From contig NZ_CP114280.1 in assembly GCF_029635795.1 (NCBI RefSeq), forward strand, positions 2,418,001 to 2,482,000: DNA of 64,000 nucleotides. Direction: 5' to 3'. Made by a program: the position numbers and the translations under genes. Numbering within the stretch: the first letter of the stretch is position 1; every line of letters starts with the position of its first letter. The DNA comes from Dickeya lacustris. Lineage in GTDB: Bacteria; Pseudomonadota; Gammaproteobacteria; Enterobacterales; Enterobacteriaceae. Below the pieces are notes generated by a model. It made no database searches, was not told where the DNA came from, and saw only the letters and a list, made by a program, of their open reading frames with translations. Of the stretch, positions 18,537 through 27,859 are shown piece by piece.

Positions 18537-19649
18537 TTATTTCGCTGAAGAAGACGTACCGTCTGCATGCCACTCAAATACGCCAAATTCAAACCCTTTC
18601 AGGTCGCCTTTTTCGTCCCAGCTCAGTGGGCCCATCACCGTATCGACAGACTTGGCTTTCAAATCCGCCGCCAATTTGGCTGATTCGGTGCTACCGGTGC
18701 GCTGCATTGCGGTGGTCAGCGACTGCAACGCGGCATAGGTAGTCCAGACGAATGGGCCGGTCGGGTCGAGTTTTTTGGCTTTCAGCGCATCCACAATCGG
18801 CTGGTTGGTCGGAACCTGATCGTAGCGTTTAGGTAATGTCACCAGCATGCCTTCAGACGCCGTACCTGCGATGTTAGACAGCGAGGAGTTGCCCACGCCT
18901 TCCGGCCCCATAAATTTGGTGGTCAGGCCAGCAGCGCGCGCCTGGCGCAGAATCTGGCCCATTTCCGGGTAGTAACCGCCAAAGTAAACGAAATCCACGT
19001 TCTCTTTTTTCAGGCGCGCGACCAGCGTAGAGAAATCTTTATCGCCAGCGGTGACACCTTCGAACATCACCACATTACCATTGGCTTTTTTCAGGCTATC
19101 CTGCACGGCGCGAGCCAGCCCTTCGCCATACTGCTGTTTGTCATGCACCACGGCGATGCGCTGCGGTTTGACGTGCTCCAGAATGTATTTTGCCGCCGTC
19201 GGGCCCTGATCGGAGTCAAGACCGGTGGTACGCATAATCAGCTTGTAACCACGGGTGGTCAGATCCGGTGCCGTCGCCGCCGGGGTAATCATCAGCACGC
19301 CTTCATCTTCGTAGATGTCAGATGCTGGCTGAGTAGACGATGAGCATAGGTGGCCAATCACATAGTGAATCCCTTCGTTAATCACTTTGTTGGCGACAGC
19401 GACCGCTTGTTTCGGGTCACAGGCATCATCAAACTCCACGCCTACCAGCTTATTGCCATTCACACCGCCTTTGGCGTTGATATCCGCAATCGCCTGACGC
19501 GCACCGGTAAACTCCATATCGCCATACTGGGCCACCGGGCCAGACATGGCACCCACGATAGCCACTTTGATATCAGCCGCATTTACCGTGTGAGTGGTAG
19601 CCGCCGCCAGGCACGCCATCAGCAGCGCTTTACCTTTGCTTAATTTCAT
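18537..19649 (-). CDS. livK: Branched-chain amino-acid periplasmic binding protein
   Basis: 370-residue periplasmic binding protein. The ATG at 19649 gives a classic signal peptide (MKLSKGK, hydrophobic core, cut after THTVNA near residue 24), which the longer reading spoils. The mature protein begins [20 protein letters not shown], the Leu/Ile/Val-binding family start, with a conserved disulfide region ([10 protein letters not shown] ... IGHLCSSST). It heads livKHMGF. E. coli has two such proteins (LivJ, LivK); here one adjacent copy is seen between panM and livH, in the LivK position. Specificity between Leu-only and Leu/Ile/Val cannot be decided. Confidence 0.95.
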   Translation of the reverse strand: MKLSKGKALLMACLAAATTHTVNAADIKVAIVGAMSGPVAQYGDMEFTGARQAIADINAKGGVNGNKLVGVEFDDACDPKQAVAVANKVINEGIHYVIGHLCSSSTQPASDIYEDEGVLMITPAATAPDLTTRGYKLIMRTTGLDSDQGPTAAKYILEHVKPQRIAVVHDKQQYGEGLARAVQDSLKKANGNVVMFEGVTAGDKDFSTLVARLKKENVDFVYFGGYYPEMGQILRQARAAGLTTKFMGPEGVGNSSLSNIAGTASEGMLVTLPKRYDQVPTNQPIVDALKAKKLDPTGPFVWTTYAALQSLTTAMQRTGSTESAKLAADLKAKSVDTVMGPLSWDEKGDLKGFEFGVFEWHADGTSSSAK

Positions 19650-20050
19650 CCGTTTTACCCCATCTGTCATTTTTGGATATTGCTATAATTATTGGTATCA
19701 ACCGTGATTACTCACACTTTTCTATAAGTAATAACGAGTTAGACTTTACTATAAGCAATAGTTTGTAATAACGCTTTATTATTCATGACATTAAACAGGA
19801 GTTTTATGCTGTAAATCAACTGTGATTATCAGTAAAACACGGCGTAAACAGCATAAAACACCACACTTAAAAACCTATTTTTGTTTTATAAATAGTCAGT
19901 TGTGCTGGTTTTCGCATTGCTTAATAATTAATTACTCGAAAAATTACTGACTGTGAAACCTTTTTCTCTGATAACCGTACAGAAAAAGTTACACAACTCT
20001 TTTTCTACAAGCTCACTACAATATTCTCAAGCATCTACAGGAGCAGAAGT
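19650..20050. promoter_or_regulatory. Divergent control region of livK and panM
   Basis: 401 AT-rich bases with no gene. An 11-base dyad TTTTATGCTGT (19802-19812) and ACAGCATAAAA (19848-19858) is separated by 35 bases, a spacing compatible with a dimer or looped binding site. The AT-rich tract at 19670-19800 would suit Lrp, the known regulator of E. coli liv genes, but no site can be proven by eye. Confidence 0.5.
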
Positions 20051-20470
20051 ATGAGACTCGCGGTTGAACGCCTTATCAAAATCAGCGCACAGGACAGGCA
20101 TGATCTCGCATACATCTGGCCACACCAGAATTTTGATGCGCTGGAGCATGACCTGAATCATGAACATCGCCTGTTCGCCGCCCGTTTTAACGGCCACCTG
20201 CTGGCGGGGGTAATCGTCGAAATCGACAGTAACAGCGACAGCGCGGAGCTAACCGACCTGCAAGTCAGAAACTCAACGCGTCGCCACGGCGTGGGGAAAT
20301 ACCTGCTTGAAGAAGTGCTGCGTGCCTGCCCGGATGTCAAAGAGTGGTGGCTGGACGCCGCCGACCATGCGCTGGTCAGCGAAGAAATTATGGACAGGTT
20401 TATGCAATCCTGCGGTTTCTACCCGGTGTCTGGCGGCTGGGAATACGTGGTGAAACCGGAAGGGAAGTGA
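20051..20470 (+). CDS. panM: PanD maturation factor PanM (GNAT fold)
   Basis: 139-residue GNAT-fold protein. PanM/PanZ binds pro-PanD and triggers its self-cleavage to active aspartate 1-decarboxylase, and with acetyl-CoA also feedback-regulates pantothenate synthesis. The core LTDLQVRNSTRRHGVGKYLL (about 70-90) is the acetyl-CoA-binding RxxGxG/A region. A Shine-Dalgarno (AGGAGC) lies upstream. Its position between rpoH and livK matches E. coli yhhK/panM. Confidence 0.92.
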   Translation: MRLAVERLIKISAQDRHDLAYIWPHQNFDALEHDLNHEHRLFAARFNGHLLAGVIVEIDSNSDSAELTDLQVRNSTRRHGVGKYLLEEVLRACPDVKEWWLDAADHALVSEEIMDRFMQSCGFYPVSGGWEYVVKPEGK

Positions 20471-20546
20471 ACGGGGTCGAGGACGAGGACGAAAAGTAGT
20501 AGCGTGCCACAGGCGCATCCGGTGGTGGAGGCCTGGGGTATAAAAC

Positions 20547-20583
20547 AAAACGACCGGGTAGTCTGAACTATTCCGGTCGTTTA
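20547..20583 (-). terminator. rpoH terminator
   Basis: Perfect arms AAACGACCGG (20547-20556) and CCGGTCGTTT (20573-20582) around a 16-base loop, with further TAG/CTA pairing. Read on the minus strand it ends CCGGTCGTTTTG after rpoH; on the plus strand it ends in TTT and may also serve panM. Confidence 0.75.
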
Positions 20584-20613
20584 GACGGTGTATCGTCTGC
20601 GAATGGCGTGGCG

Positions 20614-21471
20614 TTACGCTTCGATAGCCGCCCGAAGCTTTTTCATCGCATTCTTTTCCAGCTGACGCACACGTTCGGCAGACACACCGTAGTGATCGGC
20701 CAGCTCCTGCAACGTGGATTTATTGTCATCATCAAGCCAGCGGGCGCGAATAATATGCTGGCTTCGCTCATCCAACCCTTCCAGCGCGAAGGTCAGCTTG
20801 TCAGCGGCATGAGACTCCCAGTTATCCTCTTCGATGCCGTCGGCAAAATCAGAGGATTTATCCTGCAAGTAGAGCATCGGCGCCATCGGCTGATTAGGCT
20901 GCGCCTCATCTTCTGGCGTTGGATCGAAAGTCATATCCTGCGCCGCCATCCGCGACTCCATCTCACGCACGTCTTTGCTGGTCACACCCAGCTCGCGCGC
21001 CACCAGCTCGACCTCATCCTGGTTAAACCAGCCCAGACGCTGCTTGGTTTTGCGCAGGTTGAAGAACAGTTTGCGCTGTGCCTTGGTGGTCGCCACTTTA
21101 ACGATTCGCCAGTTACGCAACACGTACTCATGAATCTCGGCTTTAATCCAGTGCACGGCAAACGACACCAGTCGCACACCAACATCCGGGTTGAATCGGC
21201 GCACCGCCTTCATCAAGCCGATATTCCCTTCCTGAATCAGGTCAGCCTGCGGCAGCCCATATCCAGAGTAGTTACGGGCTACATGGATAACAAAACGCAG
21301 GTGTGAAAGAATCAGTTGCTTGGCGGCATCCAGATCCCCGTGATAATGCAGCCGTTCAGCCAGCGCCCGCTCTTCCTCCGCCGTCAGCATCGGATAGGCA
21401 TTGGCGGCACGAATGTACCCTTCCAGACTGCCTTGGGGAACTAAGGCGAAAGTATGCATATCTTTGGTCAT
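20614..21471 (-). CDS. rpoH: RNA polymerase heat-shock sigma factor sigma-32
   Basis: 285-residue sigma factor (E. coli 284) directing transcription of chaperone and protease genes. Region 2 (LQLSHLRF-like: [20 protein letters not shown], then [17 protein letters not shown] and [20 protein letters not shown]) is essentially identical to E. coli. The RpoH-specific box [14 protein letters not shown] is at about 131-144, and region 4.2 helix-turn-helix ([20 protein letters not shown]) is near the end. GAGGGGTGAA precedes the ATG. E. coli rpoH mRNA carries its own thermosensor; I have not resolved one here. Region 20900-20950 encodes a slightly diverged acidic linker. Confidence 0.98.
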   Translation of the reverse strand: MTKDMHTFALVPQGSLEGYIRAANAYPMLTAEEERALAERLHYHGDLDAAKQLILSHLRFVIHVARNYSGYGLPQADLIQEGNIGLMKAVRRFNPDVGVRLVSFAVHWIKAEIHEYVLRNWRIVKVATTKAQRKLFFNLRKTKQRLGWFNQDEVELVARELGVTSKDVREMESRMAAQDMTFDPTPEDEAQPNQPMAPMLYLQDKSSDFADGIEEDNWESHAADKLTFALEGLDERSQHIIRARWLDDDNKSTLQELADHYGVSAERVRQLEKNAMKKLRAAIEA

Positions 21472-21771
21472 TTCACCCCTCTCAATTCGATGAAAATGTC
21501 TTTATATTCGACATGATTAAACAGCATAGCGATATTTGTTGCACTTTCTGTGCCGTAACCAACATCTGCGCGCAAAAACTGGCGCGACTCTCTCTTAGAG
21601 TGTGATGAACAGCACAAGTTCCGCTATTTTCATCCATCTCCATTGACATGGCAAGACAGGATGCCGTGGTGTTATTGGTCGCACAACACGTCACCGTCTA
21701 CGCAGCGATGCCTGTTTCCAGCAGGAAAACGCCCGCTGCAAGAGTATACACGCCGTTAACGTGACAGGCGG
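21472..21771. other. rpoH promoter region and ftsX downstream region
   Basis: 300 bases between ftsX and rpoH (both on the minus strand). E. coli rpoH has several promoters here; the AT-rich part at 21480-21540 may hold them, but I cannot assign individual elements. The inverted repeat TCCAGCAGG/CGCTGC area near 21718-21742 is weak. No ORF is supported. Confidence 0.4.
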
Positions 21772-22740
21772 TTACTGCGGTGTAAAACGGCGTAAATGTT
21801 GTACCGTGGCAAGCCAGGCGGCAGCCCAGCCAATGATGATTGCAATCAATACCAGCAAGATAACTTCATCAAACCCCAACCCACGCACGGCAAAGGTGGT
21901 GCCGAATACAGCCGCTACTTGCGACACGGCGCCAGAAAGCTTCCATACCAAACATTGCGACAAAATGAGCGACACGATAGCACCGCAAAAACCCAACAAC
22001 GCCCCGCCATTTAAAAAAGGCCGCAAGATAAAACCATCCGTCGCGCCGATAAGTTTCATCACATTGATGCTTTCGCGCTGACTAAAAATATTCAGCCGCA
22101 CACTATTGCCGATCACCAAAAATACGGCGGCGACCATCAGCATACCGATGACGGTCGCTATCTGTCCGACCAATCCGGTGAGCGCCACCAGACGCGAGAA
22201 CCAGCTATCATCAAGCCGTACATCCTCCACACCGGCAATCGCCTTGAGGCGATCGTGCAACGTGGTGAGCGTTTGCGTAGTCTGGAAGCTGAGTTGCGGC
22301 GAGACCACCGCCACCGCAGGCAGCGGATTCTCTTCAAGCATATCAAGAGCCCCGCCAAACCCTGACCAGTTGCGAAACTCGCCCAGCGCCTCGGTACGTG
22401 ACAGGTAATTCACCTTATCAACACCCTCTTCGGCTTTGATTTTCCCCAGCACCGCTTCGGCGGCATTGTCATCAAGCGATTTATCGAGATACACCGTCAG
22501 TTGCGGCGTCGGATACCACTGTGTGGCAGCCTGACTGACATTCTTCCACACCAGATAACAAATACTCGGCAGGGTCAGGGAGATGGCTATCACCATAATG
22601 GTCAATAACGTCGCCAGCGGCTGGCGCAACATATCACGCAGCGTATTCACCCAGGCATAGCGCCACTGCTCTTGCCATCCGCCTTGCAGCGAGCGGCTTT
22701 TTGGGTGATTCGTTCTCGGCGCGCGGCTCTTATTCACCAT
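21772..22740 (-). CDS. ftsX: Cell-division ABC-type protein FtsX
   Basis: 322-residue inner-membrane protein. After a basic cytoplasmic N-terminus (about 1-50), TM1 is at about 50-72, then a periplasmic loop of about 100 residues that regulates the amidase activator EnvC. Three more TM segments close the protein (about 205-230, 250-275, 290-315). It works with FtsE at the septum. The start overlaps ftsE by 11 bases. Length is slightly below E. coli FtsX (352) because the N-terminal tail is shorter. Confidence 0.96.
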   Translation of the reverse strand: MVNKSRAPRTNHPKSRSLQGGWQEQWRYAWVNTLRDMLRQPLATLLTIMVIAISLTLPSICYLVWKNVSQAATQWYPTPQLTVYLDKSLDDNAAEAVLGKIKAEEGVDKVNYLSRTEALGEFRNWSGFGGALDMLEENPLPAVAVVSPQLSFQTTQTLTTLHDRLKAIAGVEDVRLDDSWFSRLVALTGLVGQIATVIGMLMVAAVFLVIGNSVRLNIFSQRESINVMKLIGATDGFILRPFLNGGALLGFCGAIVSLILSQCLVWKLSGAVSQVAAVFGTTFAVRGLGFDEVILLVLIAIIIGWAAAWLATVQHLRRFTPQ

Positions 22741-23398
22741 GGTGCCCTCCCAGGATACGCCCCTGTGATAACGTCAACACCCGATAGGGCCTGCGCGCAA
22801 TCAGCCCGGTGTCATGCGTCGCCATCAGCACCGTCACGCCAACGCGGTTGAACTCTTCAAACAGGCGTAAAATACCTTCAGACAAGGCATCATCGAGATT
22901 GCCGGTTGGCTCATCAGCCAGCAGCACCACCGGTTTATTCACCACCGCACGGGCAATCCCGACCCGCTGCTGTTCGCCGCCGGAAAGCTGAATCGGGTAA
23001 TTACGCGCTTTATCAAGCAGCCCGACTTTATCCAGCGCGGCCGACACCCGGCGGCGGATATCTTCCGTCGTCGCCCCCGAGATGATTAATGGCATCGCGA
23101 CATTTTCGTACACGGTGCGATCCATCAACAGGTGGTGATCCTGAAAAATCATCCCTATCTGCCGACGCAGAAACGGCACTTCGCTTTTCCGCAGGCGGCT
23201 AATATCATGCCCGCCAAATAAAATATGGCCCGCACTCGGGCGTTCAATGCCACAAATCAGCTTCAGCAGGGTGCTTTTCCCTGCGCCCGAGTGACCGGTC
23301 AGAAACACCATCTCAGCCGGGCGGATGTGAAAATCCACCCCTTGCAACGCCTGACGGCCGCCAAGATAGGCTTTGCTGACCTGCTCAAACCGAATCAT
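22730..23398 (-). CDS. ftsE: Cell-division ATP-binding protein FtsE
   Basis: 222-residue ABC ATPase. Walker [14 protein letters not shown] (about 35-47), signature [15 protein letters not shown] (about 137-151), Walker [15 protein letters not shown] and switch H in MATHD. It binds FtsX and drives EnvC-dependent septal peptidoglycan hydrolysis. It lies 5 bases after ftsY, in the conserved ftsYEX operon order. Length equals E. coli FtsE. Confidence 0.98.
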   Translation of the reverse strand: MIRFEQVSKAYLGGRQALQGVDFHIRPAEMVFLTGHSGAGKSTLLKLICGIERPSAGHILFGGHDISRLRKSEVPFLRRQIGMIFQDHHLLMDRTVYENVAMPLIISGATTEDIRRRVSAALDKVGLLDKARNYPIQLSGGEQQRVGIARAVVNKPVVLLADEPTGNLDDALSEGILRLFEEFNRVGVTVLMATHDTGLIARRPYRVLTLSQGRILGGHHGE

Positions 23399-23403
23399 CC
23401 GTT

Positions 23404-24787
23404 TTAATCCTCACGGGCAAACAAGGCTTCAATAAAATCATCTGCCTTGAACGGCCTCAAATCATCAATACTTTCACCCACGCCAATGTAGCGAATGGGG
23501 ATGCCAAACTGATCGGCAATGGCAAAAATCACCCCGCCTTTGGCGGTACCATCCAGTTTAGTCAACGTAATACCACTCAGCCCGACCGCCTCATTAAACA
23601 GCTTTGCCTGGCTGACTGCATTCTGGCCGGTGCTGGCATCCAGCGTCAGCATGACTTCGTGCGGTGCATCTTCGTCGAGCTTTTTCATCACACGCACAAT
23701 CTTTTTCAGCTCTTCCATCAGGTGTGATTTGTTTTGCAAACGCCCGGCGGTGTCAGCAATTAACACATCGACCCCACGCGCTTTGGCCGCCTGCAACGCA
23801 TCAAAAATCACCGAAGCTGAATCCGCACCCGTATGCTGCGCCACGACGGGCACGTTATTGCGCTGCCCCCAGACCTGCAACTGCTCGACGGCGGCGGCGC
23901 GGAAGGTATCCCCGGCGGCCAACATCACCGTTTTCCCCTGCGCCTGGTACTGACGCGCCAGCTTACCTATGGTCGTGGTTTTACCTACGCCATTGACCCC
24001 GACCATCAAAATCACAAACGGCGTTTTGCGTTCAATGTCGAGCGGCACATCCACCTTCGCCAGAATCTCGCTCATCTCCGCCTTGAGCAACGCAATCAGC
24101 GCTTCGGCATCTTTGAGCTGCTTACGGCTGGCATGTTCTGTCAGTTGGGCGATGATCTTGCGGGTGGTTTCTACCCCAACGTCCGCTATCAGCAGTTGCT
24201 CTTCGAGCTCATCAAACAAATCATCATCGATTTTCTTGCCGCGAAACAAGCCGACAAATCCTGAACCCAGATTCTGACGCGTTTTTACCAGGCTGCGTTT
24301 GAGGCGTGCGAAGAACCCCTCTTTGGTTGGGCGCTCCTGCTCTTGCATCGGCAGAGCCGCTTCAACTACTTCAACCGCGTCAACCACCGGTCAGCGCAAC
24401 CACGCTCTGCGCCGCGACGGTTTCGGTGTCCTCAGCATCTGCCGGGGCTGGCGGCGTAGGCTCGGGCCGCGCTTCAGGTTGCTGTTGCGCCTGCGGCTCT
24501 AAAGGGGGCGCTATTTCCTGCGGGTGATGCGCCGGTACCTCAGGCGTCGGCTCGACAGGCTCGGACGCAGGGGCCACCGCGTCCTGCGGCGCAGTTACTG
24601 CAACGGGCGGCTCGGCGGAAATGGCCGCTGTGTCGGGCTGTACCGACGCAACAGGCGTCACCTCATCGGCGGTTGATGCCTGTGCGGTTGGTGCCTGCGG
24701 TTGTTCTTGTGTCTTCTCTTCTGCCTTCTCTTCCTGACGCCCTAAACCCAACCAGGAAAAAAAACCGCGCTTTTTCTCTTTCGCCAT
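23404..24787 (-). CDS. ftsY: SRP receptor FtsY, with an apparent +1 frameshift in the A/N linker
   Basis: FtsY docks SRP-bound ribosomes at the inner membrane. The N-terminal part (start 24787, MAKEKKRGFFSWLGLG) is the acidic, Pro/Ala/Glu-rich A domain, about 132 residues, and stops at 24380 after AQSVVALTGG. The NG GTPase domain lies in another frame (23404-24387): the lipid-binding helix KEGFFARLKRSL, then GVNGVGKTTTIGKLA (G1), DTFRAAAVEQL, DTAGRLQNK (G3), TKLDGTAKGG and the GVGESIDDLRPF end. Dropping one G from ACCGGTGG near 24381-24385 joins them (...VALTVVDAVE...). FtsY is essential, but E. coli NG+1 without the A domain is functional, so either a sequence error or a real split is possible. 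A GTG at 24387 has no clear ribosome site. Confidence 0.9.
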
Positions 24788-25144
24788 TGTGTAATTGCGC
24801 TCCTGCCACCCAGTGCGGCTAATCAATAACCATGTCAATAAACACGACCCCGCAACGCCATGACTGCCGCTGCTACGAGTCCAATAAAACAACGAGTTTA
24901 ACACTTTCCCGCCGTCAGCAACACGCACCGCGCCACCGGTGAGCGCGACAATCTCCGTAACCAGGTGTGTCTGGCCATGCTAACCAAACGAGATTTGGCG
25001 GATTTTCCCGCGCCGTCTCCCATTAACTGCATCTTTACATTTGCCTGACCGGCCAGCGCCGTTAGAATAACGCCTTAGAAATCCGGCAATCGGTTGCCGG
25101 TCTCCTCTCGTTGGCACTTACACGCCTTTGGCAAATACAAAGTT
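24788..25144. other. Divergent promoter region of ftsY and rsmD
   Basis: 357 bases with no supported gene; in-frame extensions of ftsY and rsmD into it lack conserved sequence. AGGAG for ftsY lies at about 24799-24803 on the minus strand. E. coli ftsY-E-X and rsmD share this divergent arrangement. No distinctive regulatory element is visible. Confidence 0.4.
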
Positions 25145-25768
25145 ATGGCAAAACATCAAGCGACATCCGCTCCCGGCCAAATCCGCATTATTGGCGGGCA
25201 ATGGCGCGGCAGAAAACTCCCCGTTCCAGAGAGTCCCGGTCTGCGACCGACCACCGACCGTGTGCGCGAAACGCTGTTTAACTGGCTGGCACCCGTTATC
25301 CAACAATCACGCTGCCTCGACTGTTTCGCCGGTAGCGGCGCACTGGGGCTTGAAGCGTTATCACGCTATGCCGCTCACACCACCTTGCTGGAATCCGAGC
25401 GCAATGTGGCGCGCCAGTTAACGCAGAATCTGTCGCAACTAAGGGCTGATAATGCCGAAGTAGTCAATATCGACACGCTGCAATGGCTAAACCAGCGCGT
25501 TGCCGGGCTGCCCTACGACGTGGTTTTTCTCGACCCGCCTTTTCGTCGCGGCTTGCTGGATGACACCGTAGAACGACTGGAAAACGGTGGCTGGCTGGCA
25601 GCCGAGGCCTGGGTTTATATCGAAACAGAAGCAGAAAACCGCACACTGACATTACCGCCAAACTGGACGCTGCATCGGGAAAAAACCGCCGGGCAGGTCT
25701 GTTATCGCCTTTACATTCGCCACGCATCTGATTCTCTCATCGGGAGCCTTGATGAACATTTGGATTAA
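25145..25768 (+). CDS. rsmD: 16S rRNA m2G966 methyltransferase RsmD
   Basis: 207-residue SAM-dependent methyltransferase modifying G966 of 16S rRNA. The start at 25145 (MAKHQATSAPGQIRIIGGQW) matches the family; an upstream extension does not. Visible motifs are RPTTDRVRETLFNWL, the SAM-binding LDCFAGSGALGLEALSR (about 55-71) and the catalytic DPPFRRGLL. It is divergent from ftsY, as in E. coli, and its last 17 bases overlap the next gene. Confidence 0.95.
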   Translation: MAKHQATSAPGQIRIIGGQWRGRKLPVPESPGLRPTTDRVRETLFNWLAPVIQQSRCLDCFAGSGALGLEALSRYAAHTTLLESERNVARQLTQNLSQLRADNAEVVNIDTLQWLNQRVAGLPYDVVFLDPPFRRGLLDDTVERLENGGWLAAEAWVYIETEAENRTLTLPPNWTLHREKTAGQVCYRLYIRHASDSLIGSLDEHLD

Positions 25769-26039
25769 CCTGGGCCGCCTGCTGATGCTGGGAATATGGG
25801 GCTTTCTTGTCATGAACCTGATTCACCCTTTTCCACGCCCGCTGAATATTTTCATGGTCGTGGCGATGGGGTTCATGCTGTTGATGCATGGGGTGCAATT
25901 TTTGCTGCTCAAAGCCAGCCAGCCGAAGGATGCTCCCGCGCTGGGAGGCATGCTGCAATTGCGCATTTTCCTGTTCGGGGTGTTTGAGTTACTGGATTGG
26001 CAGCGCAAGCAGCCTGTCACGCCGCGTAAACCCCGCTAA
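25752..26039 (+). CDS. yhhL: Small inner-membrane protein YhhL (DUF1145)
   Basis: 95-residue protein with two or three hydrophobic helices (about 8-24, 30-52) and a basic C-terminus. The ATG at 25752 follows GGGAG and overlaps the 3' end of rsmD, indicating coupling. The rsmD-yhhL order is as in E. coli. Function unknown. Confidence 0.85.
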   Translation: MNIWINLGRLLMLGIWGFLVMNLIHPFPRPLNIFMVVAMGFMLLMHGVQFLLLKASQPKDAPALGGMLQLRIFLFGVFELLDWQRKQPVTPRKPR

Positions 26040-26082
26040 CCCGCCCCGACTATAGATACGCAACAAGACGCAACAAACAACA

Positions 26083-26113
26083 CACGGCGTGTTCATCATC
26101 ATTGCACGCCGTG
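26083..26113. terminator. Hairpin between yhhL and the convergent DUF1820 gene
   Basis: Nine-base arms CACGGCGTG (26083-26091) and CACGCCGTG (26105-26113). It lies between two convergent genes and could end either transcript, but T-runs are absent. Confidence 0.4.
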
Positions 26114-26136
26114 CTCATGGCAGGACGACGCAGCGG

Positions 26137-26463
26137 TTAGGTTTTTTTGCCGGGCAGCGAGGGGAAATGCGTTACGTTATCCCCCAATTCGGAAATGCGG
26201 GCAATACCACGTTCGCGCTCGCTGACGGCATCAATACGAATGACGGCCTGCATCGGAATATAGCTGCGCCCAACGCCGGCAAACTCTGTTTTTAGTTTTT
26301 CCGTCGTCGGGTCAACCAGCAGGGCAGACGGGTTATCAAAAACGAAGTCAGCGATTTCAACAAATCCGAACAGGCTGCTTTGTACCAGTTCGCGTACATA
26401 CAGCTGATAGTTTTTGCCGTTATTCATAAACTGAATGCGGTAAAGGACGGGTTCATTGCTCAT
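26137..26463 (-). CDS. DUF1820 family protein
   Basis: 108-residue cytoplasmic protein of unknown function. The pattern YRIQFMNNGKNYQLYVRELV, then GFVEIADFVF, VDPTTEKLK and YIPMQAVIRIDAV is what I recall of the DUF1820 family of gamma-proteobacteria. No signal peptide or membrane segment. ATG preceded by GGAGGAG at a slightly long spacing. It is not part of the E. coli gene order at this site, so it is a lineage-specific insertion between yhhL and yhhN. Confidence 0.8.
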   Translation of the reverse strand: MSNEPVLYRIQFMNNGKNYQLYVRELVQSSLFGFVEIADFVFDNPSALLVDPTTEKLKTEFAGVGRSYIPMQAVIRIDAVSERERGIARISELGDNVTHFPSLPGKKT

Positions 26464-26584
26464 TAATCGTTCGTCTCCTCCGGGCGCGCCGGGTATCTGA
26501 TAGTGGCAGTGACAAATTCGGGCGCTACGATAGCATGAAGCCAGACAGGTGGCAGCCCCGGGCCCGTCGCGCAGACGATTTGAA

Positions 26585-26626
26585 AAAACACAGCCCGCAG
26601 AGCCAGGTATACCTGGCTCTGCGGGC
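26585..26626 (-). terminator. Orphan terminator with a 34-bp perfect palindrome
   Basis: 26593-26626 is a perfect palindrome centred on AGGTATACCT with arms beginning GCCCGCAGAGCC. On the minus strand it is followed by TGTGTTTTTTC, so it looks like a rho-independent terminator reading leftward. The next gene on its upstream side (yhhN) is on the plus strand, so no annotated minus-strand gene feeds it. It would block antisense transcripts entering the DUF1820 promoter, or end a small RNA. Confidence 0.65.
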
Positions 26627-26722
26627 AGGCCATAACAAACGCGTATCGGCAGGTCGAACGTGCTACAAATGGGCTATTGTGCCGCCGCCGTAGCGCTTCC
26701 TCCGTGAAATGAAGGATGTTTT

Positions 26723-27352
26723 ATGCTTTGGTCTTTTCTCGCCGTCTTTTTCTCCGGCTGGCTGTATGTGGATGCCAGTTATCGCGGCCCGCACTGGCAA
26801 CGCCTGCTATTTAAGCCGCTCACGCTGTTACTGATGATAGGTATGGTATGGCAAACCCCAACCATCGGCGTTCCCGGTTATTTCGTGCTGCTGGCATTAA
26901 CCGCCACGCTGATAGGCGATGCATTAGTGTCTCTGCCGGAGGAGCGGTTACGTTGGGGGTTGATGGCCTATGCGCTGGCCCACCTGTTCTACACCCTGAC
27001 ACTGTTTTCATCATCGCTGACACTGGGGTTCTCATCGCCACTTTCACTGACGCTGGTGCTATTGGCAAGCCTGCTGTTAACACTCTTATGGCGTAAACTT
27101 GGCCGTGAACGTCTGGCGGTGATAACGCTAATCATCATGACTGCATTGATGGTCTGGACGGCAGGCGAGCGTTATGTCTGGCTGGCCAATGAAGCGAACC
27201 TGTCACTGTTAAGCGGTGCGGTATTGTTATTCGCGGCGCATGCTATCTGGCTGGTGAACCACTTCCGTTTCCCGTTTCGGGCTCATCGGGCGCTGGTGGC
27301 TATTAGCTACTTCGGCGGCCACTTTCTGATGGTGCATTCACTCTATGGCTGA
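26723..27352 (+). CDS. yhhN: YhhN family membrane protein (TMEM86/lysoplasmalogenase-like)
   Basis: 209-residue polytopic membrane protein with about eight hydrophobic segments. The YhhN family includes eukaryotic lysoplasmalogenases (TMEM86B); conserved acidic residues are visible in ATLIGDALVSLPEERLRWGLMA-type sequence around 65-85. A Shine-Dalgarno (AAGGA) is upstream. The bacterial role is unproven. Position near tusA agrees with E. coli. Confidence 0.88.
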   Translation: MLWSFLAVFFSGWLYVDASYRGPHWQRLLFKPLTLLLMIGMVWQTPTIGVPGYFVLLALTATLIGDALVSLPEERLRWGLMAYALAHLFYTLTLFSSSLTLGFSSPLSLTLVLLASLLLTLLWRKLGRERLAVITLIIMTALMVWTAGERYVWLANEANLSLLSGAVLLFAAHAIWLVNHFRFPFRAHRALVAISYFGGHFLMVHSLYG

Positions 27353-27370
27353 CTGTGCTCACGTCTCGCC

Positions 27371-27409
27371 GTAAACCTTGCACACTCGCTAAGCCGATGC
27401 AAGGTTTAC
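27371..27409. terminator. Convergent hairpin between yhhN and tusA
   Basis: Perfect 12-base arms GTAAACCTTGCA (27371-27382) and TGCAAGGTTTAC (27398-27409) with a 15-base loop. The right arm covers the tusA stop codon, so the structure is shared by both 3' ends. Confidence 0.55.
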
Positions 27410-27651
27410 GCCCCTTTGCGCAACAGATAACGATAGGGCAGCGTTTCGGTTGTTTGCGCCAGTAGCTCGTGTTCCATATAACGGCAAAAGCCGGGAATAT
27501 CACGCGTTGTTGCCGGATCATCGGCAATAATCAGCAGCGTTTGCCCACACTCCATCTGGCGCACGGTTTTACGCACCATCATCACCGGTTCAGGGCAGCG
27601 TAACCCTTGGGCATCCAGCGTTCGATCGGGATTAGCAAAAATATCGGTCAT
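27406..27651 (-). CDS. tusA: Sulfur carrier protein TusA
   Basis: 81-residue sulfurtransferase (same length as E. coli). The catalytic cysteine is in the signature [20 protein letters not shown], followed by the expected beta-alpha-beta fold and [14 protein letters not shown]. TusA accepts sulfur from IscS and passes it to TusBCD for the 2-thiouridine of tRNA; it also affects sulfur distribution and, formerly as SirA, was linked to virulence. The start at 27651 is chosen by family length. Confidence 0.95.
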   Translation of the reverse strand: MTDIFANPDRTLDAQGLRCPEPVMMVRKTVRQMECGQTLLIIADDPATTRDIPGFCRYMEHELLAQTTETLPYRYLLRKGA

Positions 27652-27859
27652 ACGCGTTCTCGTTACGAAGATTACAGGGAATCGAGGGCTAATTAGTTTA
27701 CCCCTCAAGGTTAAGCGCGCAACCGCTAAAAACGCACGGGGATTAACCATTGCAAAGCCACTACAACGCGGTATGATGCCGACACGTTAGCGTTAAAAGC
27801 ACGCATAACGAGGCAATTTATCTGGGTTCCCTCACCCCAATAACCAAAAAGGTCATACT

